Assembly: GCA_017745175.1 (NCBI GenBank)
Contig: JAGHZY010000013.1
Location: 1-64,000, forward strand
Source of the DNA: Sphingopyxis sp.
Lineage (GTDB): Bacteria; Pseudomonadota; Alphaproteobacteria; Sphingomonadales; Sphingomonadaceae
Reading direction: 5' to 3'
DNA: 64,000 nt
The notes below the pieces were generated by a model. The model had not been told where the DNA came from. It did no database searches and was given only the letters and a program-made list of their open reading frames with translations. Numbering within the stretch: the stretch's first letter is position 1; each line of letters begins with the position of its first letter. Shown here piece after piece: positions 42,399-50,713 of the stretch. Position numbers and translations under genes: made by a program.

Positions 42399-44297
42399 TC
42401 AGGCCGCGAGCGGCGACTCCTCTTCGTCCTCCCATGGCGGCACGTCGCCGGGTTCCGCCTGCGGCTCGGCCCCGGCGTCTCCCTCCGGCTCGCTCGGCCC
42501 CTCCGCCTCGCCCGGCATATTGGCGTCCGCACCCGGCTCCATCCCGTCGCCCTCGGCGTTCCCGGCCTCGGCGGCGCGCGCGAGGATATGAAGCAGCCGG
42601 TCGTTCGCCGACACGCTGGCGATCCCGCCGCGCGGTGTATAGGGCGCGGGCGGGAACGCCATCCATCGGGGCACCCACGGTTCGCTCTTCGCGCGCCCGT
42701 TCGTGCCTTCGAGATGATCGGCGACGATGGTTTTCAGCACCTTCGCCTTCGCCCCAGCATTGGCGGCGGCAACATCGGCGCCCGCGACCTCGGTGACGAT
42801 CCTGCCGAGCACCTCCTTGTCGCGGACAAGGCTCCAGAAGGCGGCATCGGCCTGCCAGACCGGCGCCATATCGATGGCGAGATGCTGCCCGATCATCTCG
42901 ACCGCCTCGCTTCCCGCGTCGAGCGTTTCGCCCATCACGATGGCGACGATTTCGAGGACGACGGGGTCGGGCAGTTCGAGCAGTCGCGCGAAGATCGGCG
43001 CGAACTGCCGTTCGCCGTGGCGCGCGGTGACGGTCAAATCCTCGGGATCGAAACCGAGCACCGCGAGCACCGCGCGCCGCCGTTCGTCGAACACCACCTC
43101 GCTCGCGCACGTCTCGACGCTCTCCTGCACCTCGTCCTTTGCGCAGACATAGGATTGAAGATCGACGCGGTAATGATCGGCGCCCGCGATGACATGCGCG
43201 GCGAGCGCGCGAAGCGCGACCCCGCCATGTTTCGCGAGTTCGGCGCGCACCGCCGCATGACGATGAAGATTGATATAGCTGTTCATCGCGCTCGTGATCT
43301 CGGGGCGCTGCACCTTGGCGAGCGCGCCCTGCTCGCCCCCCATTGCGCTGGCTCGCGCCCGCGCCGCTGCTTCCTTCTCGGTCAGATAACCTTCGTGGAA
43401 GTCGACCTCGCCGCTCGAACGCACCTCGACATAGACGCGTCCGCCCTTGCGCTTGGCGGTATGGCTATGGTTCCACGTGATGAAGCGGGTGCCGCGTTCG
43501 AGGATGACGACATCGCTCCAGCCATCTTCCAGATAGGCGGCCTTGCGCGCCTCGACCTCGGCCATCTGGAGCGCCCAGAAGGCATCGGTGTCGGGGACGA
43601 GCCGATCCTCGCTGAACAGGTCGGCGATGATCGCCAGCCCCGAGGTTTCGATGTCGAACAGCGCGTGTTCGGCCTTGATCGCGCCGCCGCCGAACAGCCA
43701 CTCCTTGAGCTGGCTGCCCGTCGGGCAATAGGCGTCCGCATCGTCGAACAGCGCGAGCCACGCGGTCTGCTGCGCTTTCGATGCGAGAGTGAGATGCTTG
43801 ACGGTCGACGGGTCGATATCGCCCGCGCGATAGAGGTTCCGAATGCGCGGCAGGAGATTGCCGAGCGCAAGGATGCGCTTCACCGTCTGCGGCTCGAAGG
43901 CGAAGTCGGCGGCGATTTCGGCCTCACTGCGGCCCGCCTTGGCGAGCTTGACGAAAGCCTCCCACTGGCTGACCTCGTCGGGGGCGACGCGAGCGAGATT
44001 TTCGAGCAGCGAAACCTCGATCGCGTCGGCATCGTCGCCATCGTCGAGAATCGCGCACGGCAGCGGGCGCGCCGCGCCGCCCTCGCGAACCACCGTGTTG
44101 ACTGCGGTGAAGCGCCGACGCCCTGCCAGGATTTCGAAATGGCCGTCGGCACAATTGGGGCGCACCAGCAGCGGGATCAGCACGCCGCGCTTGCGGATGC
44201 TCGGCAATATGTCGCCGACTTCGGGGTCGCGCCCCTTGGCGCGCATATTGGTCTTGGCGACCGACAGCTTGTCGAGTTCGATAAAATCGAGTTTCAT
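42399..44297 (-). CDS. ParB/RepB/Spo0J-type protein of the element
   Basis: 632-aa protein, much longer than chromosomal ParB. Residues 1-110 are a ParB N-terminal nuclease/CTPase-like domain (NPxxP-like region LIPLLVRPNCADGHFEILAG, then RRRFTAV and IEVSLLENLARVAPDE). A helix-turn-helix follows (SEAEIAADFAFEPQTVKRIL). The remaining 450 residues are unrecognised, with an acidic Pro/Glu-rich tail. Single ParB-like genes with no ParA are usual in these elements, where they may act in stability or regulation. An operon with DUF2958 is likely, since that gene ends 99 bases upstream in the same direction. Confidence 0.88.
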   Translation of the reverse strand: MKLDFIELDKLSVAKTNMRAKGRDPEVGDILPSIRKRGVLIPLLVRPNCADGHFEILAGRRRFTAVNTVVREGGAARPLPCAILDDGDDADAIEVSLLENLARVAPDEVSQWEAFVKLAKAGRSEAEIAADFAFEPQTVKRILALGNLLPRIRNLYRAGDIDPSTVKHLTLASKAQQTAWLALFDDADAYCPTGSQLKEWLFGGGAIKAEHALFDIETSGLAIIADLFSEDRLVPDTDAFWALQMAEVEARKAAYLEDGWSDVVILERGTRFITWNHSHTAKRKGGRVYVEVRSSGEVDFHEGYLTEKEAAARARASAMGGEQGALAKVQRPEITSAMNSYINLHRHAAVRAELAKHGGVALRALAAHVIAGADHYRVDLQSYVCAKDEVQESVETCASEVVFDERRRAVLAVLGFDPEDLTVTARHGERQFAPIFARLLELPDPVVLEIVAIVMGETLDAGSEAVEMIGQHLAIDMAPVWQADAAFWSLVRDKEVLGRIVTEVAGADVAAANAGAKAKVLKTIVADHLEGTNGRAKSEPWVPRWMAFPPAPYTPRGGIASVSANDRLLHILARAAEAGNAEGDGMEPGADANMPGEAEGPSEPEGDAGAEPQAEPGDVPPWEDEEESPLAA

Positions 44298-44396
44298 ATG
44301 ACTGCTCCATAGTGAGCGCCGGTCCCGTCTTTCGTCAAAAGGGGGGACGGGACCGGCTTCGATGGACGGCGAAGGCGCGCCGCCTCGCCTTGCCGC

Positions 44397-44828
44397 CTAG
44401 TCGGGCGGAAGCTCGTCCTTCGCGTCCGGCGAAACCGGCGCCCCCGCGTCTTTGTCGCGGCGGCGCAGGATCGTCTCGGCGGCGATGATCAACCCGGTCC
44501 GCCGCGCTGTGTCCGCCCAGACCGAGAGCGGCGCACGGCCCTCGAAATGCTCGTCGCGCTCGATCCTGAGGCCGAACGGGAGCCTGATCGCGTTGATTTC
44601 CGAGAGGCTGAAACTGCCGAGTTCGGGACAGCCGAAACCAAGGTCGGCAAGACCGAACAAAGTGTCGCCATCGGCGTCGAGTTCGGTCGCGAGCCATGTC
44701 GCGGCACCGAGCGGATTGAAGAGCTTGACGACCGGCCGCGGGTCGAAACCCGCGTGCGCGGCGCGGCGGCGGCCCATCGCACCATTGGCTTTCAATATGG
44801 CGACAAGATTTGGGGGGATGAGGGTCAT
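44397..44828 (-). CDS. DUF2958 protein
   Basis: 143 aa, begins MTLIPPNLVAILKANGAMGR and contains VVKLFNPLGAATWLATELD and DLGFGCPELGSFSLSEIN, the standard DUF2958 pattern. It is a conjugative-element backbone gene of unknown function, upstream of the ParB-like gene. A GGAGGAGG ribosome site precedes the ATG. Confidence 0.92.
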   Translation of the reverse strand: MTLIPPNLVAILKANGAMGRRRAAHAGFDPRPVVKLFNPLGAATWLATELDADGDTLFGLADLGFGCPELGSFSLSEINAIRLPFGLRIERDEHFEGRAPLSVWADTARRTGLIIAAETILRRRDKDAGAPVSPDAKDELPPD

Positions 44829-45014
44829 TGTCCTCCTCCCGCCGTATCGGCGCCGCGCGCGGGCGCGCGGCCCCGCTGCGGGGCGGCCTCGAGCCGGGCT
44901 TGCGGTAACAGATACATAGGGCGTCTCCTCCTGACCAAAATCCGCCGCAGCCGGCCCCGGACAGCGGGGCGGGCAGCGAAGTCGCGGGATCAGGGACCGC
45001 CAATCGAGGCGGCC

Positions 45015-45046
45015 GCGCACCCGAAGGGCCGCAGCGAAGCGGAGGA
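45015..45046. repeat. Dispersed element repeat, copy 2
   Basis: Nearly identical to 41499-41530 (starts GCGCACCCGAAGGGCCG, ends AGCGGAGGA). It lies in the 558-bp gene-free gap 44829-45386. In the same gap ACGCCGC (45135-45141) pairs with GCGGCGT (45153-45159), and on the minus strand this hairpin is followed by TTTTT. No gene is seen in the gap; its right end must hold the promoter of the next operon. Confidence 0.6.
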
Positions 45047-45386
45047 GCCCGACGCAGGAGGGCTTGCGCGGGCGCCGGGCGGTCCCAGAACCCGTGCGCC
45101 GCCCGCGCCGATGTCCGAGGCGCCGGCCACAAAAACGCCGCCGCGCGCCCGCGCGGCGTCATTCCATCGGGAATTAGAGACAGGCCCGGACTACCGCCGG
45201 AGAACGGACCAGCCGCAAAGAACCTGTGCGCCTTTCCACGTTCGACATGCGTCTATCGAACAGCACTTCAGGAAACTTCGGCCCGCGCGGGCATAGAATA
45301 ACGTTGCCGATACTGCCGCGTTTTCAGCTGCCGCTTGCTACCGTCGAACGGGAGAGACATAATCGCGCCCTGGGACGGAGGATTGT

Positions 45387-46148
45387 TTGAGGCTGACCGA
45401 ATATTTGCTTGCGGCAACGCCAACCTCCGCGCACCTTGATCTGATTCATTGTACAACGGTCGGACAAGGGATTGAGGTCTTTGACCGAGGTCAACTCGTT
45501 CCCACGCCTTGCGCGGAATATGGCGCGGACCTCCTCTATCTCTTCTACGGCCGTCCGGCCTACAAGGCAGCAGCGGGTATCGATGCGAGCGCGATTCTCG
45601 ATCTCGCTCCTATAGCGTTTGTTCTCGATCCTTCGCTCCTCGCGAGTGTCGTTCGTGTTCTGCCTTTCGACAGCGGCGGATTTTCACGCTACGGCCCGTT
45701 GCTCGGCCTTGGCCTCACTCGACCGGATTTTGAGCTTTCGAACGATCCCGACGCACCGATGCGCCTCGTCGGCGCCTTCTATCAGTCCAACAGATCCTAT
45801 TTCGACCAAGATCCCGCCACGAGCGAGGAAGACATTCCTATCTCGGTGCGAACCGCGCGCGCCTATGCCCGCCTTATCGCCGATAAGGCGATCCGCAACG
45901 TGGACGACCGCGCAAGCACCATCGAACTCCAATTCTCTACAGCCATCCCGCTGGCAAACGCCCTGAAAGCAATCGTTGCTCCGTCACAAATGCTCGACGA
46001 TCCTGAAGTGCTGGCCGCGCTGGCGCTTTGCCCCGATGCCGTCCCCATTCCCTACAAGACCTATGGGCGTTTCGAACCGCTGAGCTTCGCGCATACATTG
46101 TACGAGAGGATCGATATCTTTCTCGAATCGCGCGGAGCCTTCGCATGA
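45387..46148 (+). CDS. Unknown protein, first gene of a three-gene operon
   Basis: 253 aa, not recognised. The N-terminal part DLIHCTTVGQGIEVFDRGQL followed by YGADLLYLFYGRPAYK faintly recalls ADP-ribosyltransferase-type folds (His, then a YG..L motif), but this is weak. The start is TTG with a GGACGGAGGA site nearby. It overlaps the next gene by four bases (ATGA). The operon is placed between DUF2958 and another backbone gene, a site where cargo is expected. Confidence 0.75.
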   Translation: MRLTEYLLAATPTSAHLDLIHCTTVGQGIEVFDRGQLVPTPCAEYGADLLYLFYGRPAYKAAAGIDASAILDLAPIAFVLDPSLLASVVRVLPFDSGGFSRYGPLLGLGLTRPDFELSNDPDAPMRLVGAFYQSNRSYFDQDPATSEEDIPISVRTARAYARLIADKAIRNVDDRASTIELQFSTAIPLANALKAIVAPSQMLDDPEVLAALALCPDAVPIPYKTYGRFEPLSFAHTLYERIDIFLESRGAFA

Positions 46149-48220
46149 TCGAAGTCGCCGAACTGTTCGGGCACGCAGACATGGGCGGGCAGAAGATCGG
46201 CTTCCTCGTCCCGCTTTTCCGGACCCGCAGCAGCAATGCGCTCCTCGTCCAGCGCATTTCAAGGGATGGACGGGTAGCGGGCTTCGTAGGCATCGAACCG
46301 GCGCAGACACCCGTGACGCCTGTCAATATTCAAGCCGTGGCGATCGGCGAAGAACCGATCTGGTCGTTCGCTTTTTCCAACGGCGATGTCATTGAGGCTC
46401 GCGACCGTGAATTTCGCGCGGCGCTCCAAAGCCGGCTCGACGATCCGGCGCTCATGGACCGCCCTCTTCTTTCGGTAGAGATTGCCGAGTTCCTCGGGCT
46501 ACCCGATCAGCGCCTCTCGGCGGCCGTGAAAGCCTATACGCGGCTGCGCACGCTCGGGAACGCTGCAGCCGGATCATGGCGAGATCTCTCCATATTGACA
46601 CCCGATCTGCGCCGCGCCGTCCGACAGGCAGGCGGCGACCTCGCCCCGATCGCAAAGCGCCTCATCGCGCAAACCGACGGGAATTTGGCGTCAATCCGTT
46701 CACCGATCCTGCTGACCGCCGGCACAAAGGCTAAACTCGCCGAGGTCGCTCGTACGGTCCTCGAAAAACTTGCCCCGCTCTACCCACCCTCTCGGACCGG
46801 CTGGTCGATCCGTATCCACTTTCCCGATGAAGGACCACGGATCGCCGCCCCTGAAGCGGTGGTATTGATCCCCGACGAACGAGACGGCGAAATCCGTCAC
46901 TATCTCGAAATGGATTTCGGTTGGCGGGTCGACGCTTATCCGTTGAACCAGCTCTCGATTTTCCGAAACGCGTTGACCGAGACGCGCGCGGCCGGTTTTG
47001 CGCTCGTCCGCGGCGAGAATCCGAGAATTATTCGCGAAGTTGCCGAGATGGGAGGGCCGAGGATAACTCCGATCCTTACCGGAACCAGTTCCCGCTTCCC
47101 GCTGCATGGCAACAATGATTTGTTCGACGCGTCCGATATGCATATCTGCGTTCCGGCGACGGGCCTCCCCGGGGCAACGAGACCTACGCGGACGACGTCG
47201 ACGATCGTGCGCCAGGTGATCGCCGCCGCGCTCGGTGCGGGCGACAGAATCGGTTCGGAGAGGCTCGAAGGACGCTGGGTCTTTTACCGTGCCAACGGGA
47301 CCGGATCCTCTCCCCGGACCGACGCTTTCGCGACGCTCTACGATCGCCTGATCGCGAACGACCTCTCCAGCAGGCAGATATTTTTCATGCTCGGCAAGGA
47401 GCGCGGCGCGCGCGCGCCGGAGGTTGGCGAGAGGCCGCTCGATATGCTGTTTCCCGGCGGAATATTGCTCCACGATCGCCGGACGGTCGCGACGATGATC
47501 GATGCGAAATCGGATGTCCTGATGCTGTTGCCGGTTCGGCAGCGCGACGAAGCGGACTGGGAGGAGCATCGACGCGCAATCGATCAAGTCCTCTTTGCCC
47601 GCGGTTGGCGCGCCGGCATGCCCAAAGGCGGAGAGGATGGCGTCTACGAAGTCGATATACCGCTTCGCCTGCGCTATCTTCGCATTCGCCCCGAACCCAA
47701 GTTGGCCCCGCGCTGGAACATACAAGCACTCCTCGACTTCGATCTTCGCGAACTTGACGCAGTCACCCTGACCGGCGATGCCGGTCCGGCATCCATACTC
47801 GCAGGCCTGGAGCAACGGCGCGAGCTTGCGATCAACATGCGTGACCTGTGCGCTTCGAACGGCGAAGCGGGTATAATGTCGATTTTCGCAGGACAGTTCC
47901 GCCGCCTTGCAAGCGGGCAGCTGCATCGCGCGCGAACGCACTTCGCCGCGCTTCTCCTCAATCATGCCTATCGGCTGGGACATGTCGGGTTCGAGGGCGA
48001 CGGCGCGCTCCATGATGCCCTGCACGGCCCGGAACTCGGGAACGCCGTTCAGTTGAACTGGAATCGCATACGCGGAGCCGGAGACCATGTCAGGGCGCGC
48101 GTGAGGCTGGTTGCCGGTCGCACCAACGAACATCTCCCCGCGGGCAGCAATCTCATACCACCCTTCGATCTCGTCCTTTTCCCGGACGGCGTTGCGCTGG
48201 AACGCCCCAATGCCGAATAG
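46145..48220 (+). CDS. Unknown 691-aa protein, second gene of the operon
   Basis: Large protein without recognised domain. It begins MIEVAELFGHADMGGQKIGF; central segments include GWSIRIHFPDEGPRI and HYLEMDFGWRVDAY, and the C-terminal 130 residues are helical (AINMRDLCASNGEAGIMSIF, AALLLNHAYRLGHVGFEGDG). No Walker motif, HNH or PD-(D/E)XK core is evident. Its start overlaps the stop of the first gene, so the two proteins are probably made together. GC content and codon use resemble the element backbone. Confidence 0.75.
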   Translation: MIEVAELFGHADMGGQKIGFLVPLFRTRSSNALLVQRISRDGRVAGFVGIEPAQTPVTPVNIQAVAIGEEPIWSFAFSNGDVIEARDREFRAALQSRLDDPALMDRPLLSVEIAEFLGLPDQRLSAAVKAYTRLRTLGNAAAGSWRDLSILTPDLRRAVRQAGGDLAPIAKRLIAQTDGNLASIRSPILLTAGTKAKLAEVARTVLEKLAPLYPPSRTGWSIRIHFPDEGPRIAAPEAVVLIPDERDGEIRHYLEMDFGWRVDAYPLNQLSIFRNALTETRAAGFALVRGENPRIIREVAEMGGPRITPILTGTSSRFPLHGNNDLFDASDMHICVPATGLPGATRPTRTTSTIVRQVIAAALGAGDRIGSERLEGRWVFYRANGTGSSPRTDAFATLYDRLIANDLSSRQIFFMLGKERGARAPEVGERPLDMLFPGGILLHDRRTVATMIDAKSDVLMLLPVRQRDEADWEEHRRAIDQVLFARGWRAGMPKGGEDGVYEVDIPLRLRYLRIRPEPKLAPRWNIQALLDFDLRELDAVTLTGDAGPASILAGLEQRRELAINMRDLCASNGEAGIMSIFAGQFRRLASGQLHRARTHFAALLLNHAYRLGHVGFEGDGALHDALHGPELGNAVQLNWNRIRGAGDHVRARVRLVAGRTNEHLPAGSNLIPPFDLVLFPDGVALERPNAE

Positions 48221-48298
48221 CCCGGAGGAAGCGCCTACCTCATCGATCGGGGAATTGAAGGCCGACGCATGGACGTCCGACCCAAGAGAGAGTTTTGA

Positions 48299-48907
48299 TT
48301 GGCAGTGACAGCATTTTCATCGAACAAGCAGATCCGCTGGAACCAGTTTCGCGCAACCGCTCGCGACATATTGAAACGGGCACGCGAACCATGGGGGCCC
48401 GCCGACCCAGTGGGCAGTCTCGCGAGAGCGATGGAACATGCTTATGCGGCGGGCGCGGCACAGGTCGGACAGCCAGTCGAAGAAATGGTGGTTGATGGCA
48501 GCCTGCGCTGGGACGCCATCCCATCGCGCGCCCGCGTCATGCTCGAGTATCTCGGCATCTCGGTCTATGAACGCCGCGAAGAATTGCGTGAGGGAACGCT
48601 GCTTGCCATGCTCGAAGGCGCCGCAGCAACCGGCCGCAAGGGCAAGAAGGCTGTTTTCAGCTTCTGGGTGGCCGAAGAGGATGAACATGGTCGGATACTT
48701 CGTCGCTGTGAGGAACGGCACGAACCGCATCAATGGGCGACGACCTCGGCCTCGGCCCTGATCCGGCTTGGCATTTTCACCGAACTCAAGACCGATCCGC
48801 CCGAACAAATCGCCCAACTGACGCCGCTTGGACTCGAAACGATCCTGTCTGCAATCGAAGCCGACCACATCTTTATTCCGCCTTGGCGAAAATCCGAGAG
48901 CAGCTAG
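48299..48907 (+). CDS. Unknown 202-aa protein, third gene of the operon
   Basis: No recognised domain. It contains FRATARDILKRAREPWGPAD and AIPSRARVMLEYLGISVYER; the C-terminal part (STSALIRLGIFTELK-like, seen as TSASALIRLGIFTELKTDPP) could be a winged helix. The start is TTG at 48299 with an AGAGAGAG stretch upstream; GTG 48305 is another option. It follows the 691-aa gene after 78 bases in the same direction and likely belongs to the same transcript. Confidence 0.65.
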   Translation: MAVTAFSSNKQIRWNQFRATARDILKRAREPWGPADPVGSLARAMEHAYAAGAAQVGQPVEEMVVDGSLRWDAIPSRARVMLEYLGISVYERREELREGTLLAMLEGAAATGRKGKKAVFSFWVAEEDEHGRILRRCEERHEPHQWATTSASALIRLGIFTELKTDPPEQIAQLTPLGLETILSAIEADHIFIPPWRKSESS

Positions 48908-49015
48908 TTCGGTTCCCTGTCCATAGGCCTCCTGGAAACCTTCCTGCCGGAAAGCAGCGCGGATATGCGCGCAGGGCTGCGCGCCCGGGACGAAACCGCG
49001 GGCGCGCAGCCAAAG

Positions 49016-49579
49016 TCAGGGATGAACCGTCGGCTCGCCGAGCAACGCTTCGACATCCGCCATGAGCGCAATCGCCCATTCCGCGTTCAGCGTCGGTCCG
49101 GGTCCGCCCGGCCGGCAGACATCGGCGCCAAACAGATAATGAAGCTTCCAGAGCAATGCCGCGACATCCGGCGCGGGAGCCATGAGGAGATTCTCCTCTG
49201 CATCGCCCTGTGCCGCGCAAAGCTCCTCATTTTTCGCTTCGACGGCATCGCTATCATGCGCAGCACGCGCTGCCGCATAGTCGAGCCAGGCCGTACGTAT
49301 CGACGCGGCGGCTTCGCGGAAGCACGGCGAGACATGATTGTCCCATGCGTCGAGGCGGTTCGTATCGAAGAAAAAGCGCGCGACCTGGCCGCTTTTGGCT
49401 TCCATATCGAACCAGAGATCGGGACGCGGAGCCGTGCGCTCGATCGCATCGGTCATCGGTTTCAACACCATTTCGGTATGCGCTTCGAGCGCCGTCTTCG
49501 CCGCCGCGCGCCTCGCAAGCAATTCGGCCCAGCGTGCCGTCGCCTCATCCGTGCGTTCCATAACCATTGCTTCCTGCAT
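49016..49579 (-). CDS. Hypothetical protein of the element backbone
   Basis: 187 aa, begins MQEAMVMERTDEATARWAEL; helical, with DLWFDMEAKSGQVARFFFDT in the middle. No function known to me. A strong AAGGAGA ribosome site lies before the ATG. Minus-strand backbone orientation suggests it belongs with the DUF2958 block rather than with the operon inserted before it. Confidence 0.72.
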   Translation of the reverse strand: MQEAMVMERTDEATARWAELLARRAAAKTALEAHTEMVLKPMTDAIERTAPRPDLWFDMEAKSGQVARFFFDTNRLDAWDNHVSPCFREAAASIRTAWLDYAAARAAHDSDAVEAKNEELCAAQGDAEENLLMAPAPDVAALLWKLHYLFGADVCRPGGPGPTLNAEWAIALMADVEALLGEPTVHP

Positions 49580-49652
49580 CGTTCATCTCCTTTGCATCGC
49601 CGCACTTGATCGCAGCGGGACGAGGATATGGCAGATCGTGACGAAGAAGGGC

Positions 49653-49667
49653 GGGCCCGAAGGGCCC
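49653..49667. repeat. Perfect GAA-triloop palindrome
   Basis: GGGCCC-GAA-GGGCCC. It is one of the same class as those near 39193, 41501 and 45019, located in the 302-bp gap 49580-49881, where no gene is seen. Confidence 0.55.
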
Positions 49668-49881
49668 AGGAAAACGCGCCCTCGGCAAGCCGCCGGCGCG
49701 GCGGCGTGCGCGCGGACATGGGCTTAGCCGCCGCCGCGCCAAGAAAGCGAGCCGAGAGCGCTGCGCGGCCAACCGTGAAGCGCGCGACCTCTGGCGGCGC
49801 CTGCCGCCGCCAGTGCGCGCACCTTGCAGGGCCGCGCGCAATTCAGATTTGCGTCCGTGGTCGAGCGCATTTCGACCGTCG

Positions 49882-50712
49882 TCAAAATTTGATGTCGGGA
49901 AGCGTCACTTTCGCCGCTGCGGCAGCCACATGGTCGAGCGCCGCGTCATTGGCGTTGACGCCGCGAAGCAATGCCGCGCGCCAGCTATTCAAGCCCTGCG
50001 TGACAACCGTATCCCGATAATGGCGGTCCAACGCCTGCTTGCCGTTCAAACCGACATTCTGAATATCGTCAGCGAGCGCCTCGGGGAGGTTCGACCAGAT
50101 GGTCGCGATCGCGGTTTCAAATGCAGTGCCGAGAATATTGTCCAGATGGAAAACGATCATCAGCCTCAGGCTTTTTGCAAGGCCGGGTTCGGGGACGGCC
50201 GCAAACAGCGGCGCAGCGGGATGTCCATCAATGCGAATCCGCCAGATCTTGTCCTTTGCGCAGGTATCGAAATAGGGATGGAGAAAGCGCTCACCGGATA
50301 TCGCGCCTTTGAAAGTCCGCCCCTTGGCACCGCTGTTGCACAGCGAGCAGGCCGGCAGCAGATTCGCCGGCAGGACCGCGAATTCAGGGAAATCTTCGCG
50401 CGGGAGATAATGATCGAGTGACCCCCTGCTTGGCGATCCGCACATCGGACAGCATAGCAGGCCCGGCGTGTAGCGGATGCGTTTCAGCGGCCCCCCGCCC
50501 TGCCGACTGATGTAAAGCTTGAGCTGGGCCTTGCGGATCGGCGGCTGAAACACCGCCGGACTGATTTGCCAAGGGTCGCCGCAAACATTCCGATAGTCAG
50601 CATAGGCCTGCGTCCACGGCACGGTGTGCGGCACGAAATCCGGCTTCGTCAGAATAGAAGCGAGCTTCTTGTCCTCATCGGCGTTGCTCATTGGTCGTTT
50701 GAGCGGTCCCAT
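49882..50712 (-). CDS. HNH nuclease of a Septu-like pair
   Basis: 276-aa nuclease. The HNH site is LCCPMCGSPSRGSLDHYLPR followed by LLPACSLCNSGAKGRTF, giving two CxxC zinc pairs and the His pair. It lies one base after the ATPase gene on the minus strand. A nuclease of this kind next to an ABC-type ATPase is the arrangement of Septu (PtuA ATPase, PtuB HNH), where the nuclease is kept in check by the ATPase until phage infection. Assignment to Septu is by architecture; it is longer than many PtuB proteins. Confidence 0.8.
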   Translation of the reverse strand: MGPLKRPMSNADEDKKLASILTKPDFVPHTVPWTQAYADYRNVCGDPWQISPAVFQPPIRKAQLKLYISRQGGGPLKRIRYTPGLLCCPMCGSPSRGSLDHYLPREDFPEFAVLPANLLPACSLCNSGAKGRTFKGAISGERFLHPYFDTCAKDKIWRIRIDGHPAAPLFAAVPEPGLAKSLRLMIVFHLDNILGTAFETAIATIWSNLPEALADDIQNVGLNGKQALDRHYRDTVVTQGLNSWRAALLRGVNANDAALDHVAAAAAKVTLPDIKF

Positions 50713-50713
50713 G

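Noticed and set aside
42033..44312. Long plus-strand frame over the ParB-like gene
   Set aside because: Shadow of the ParB-like gene; composition not protein-like.
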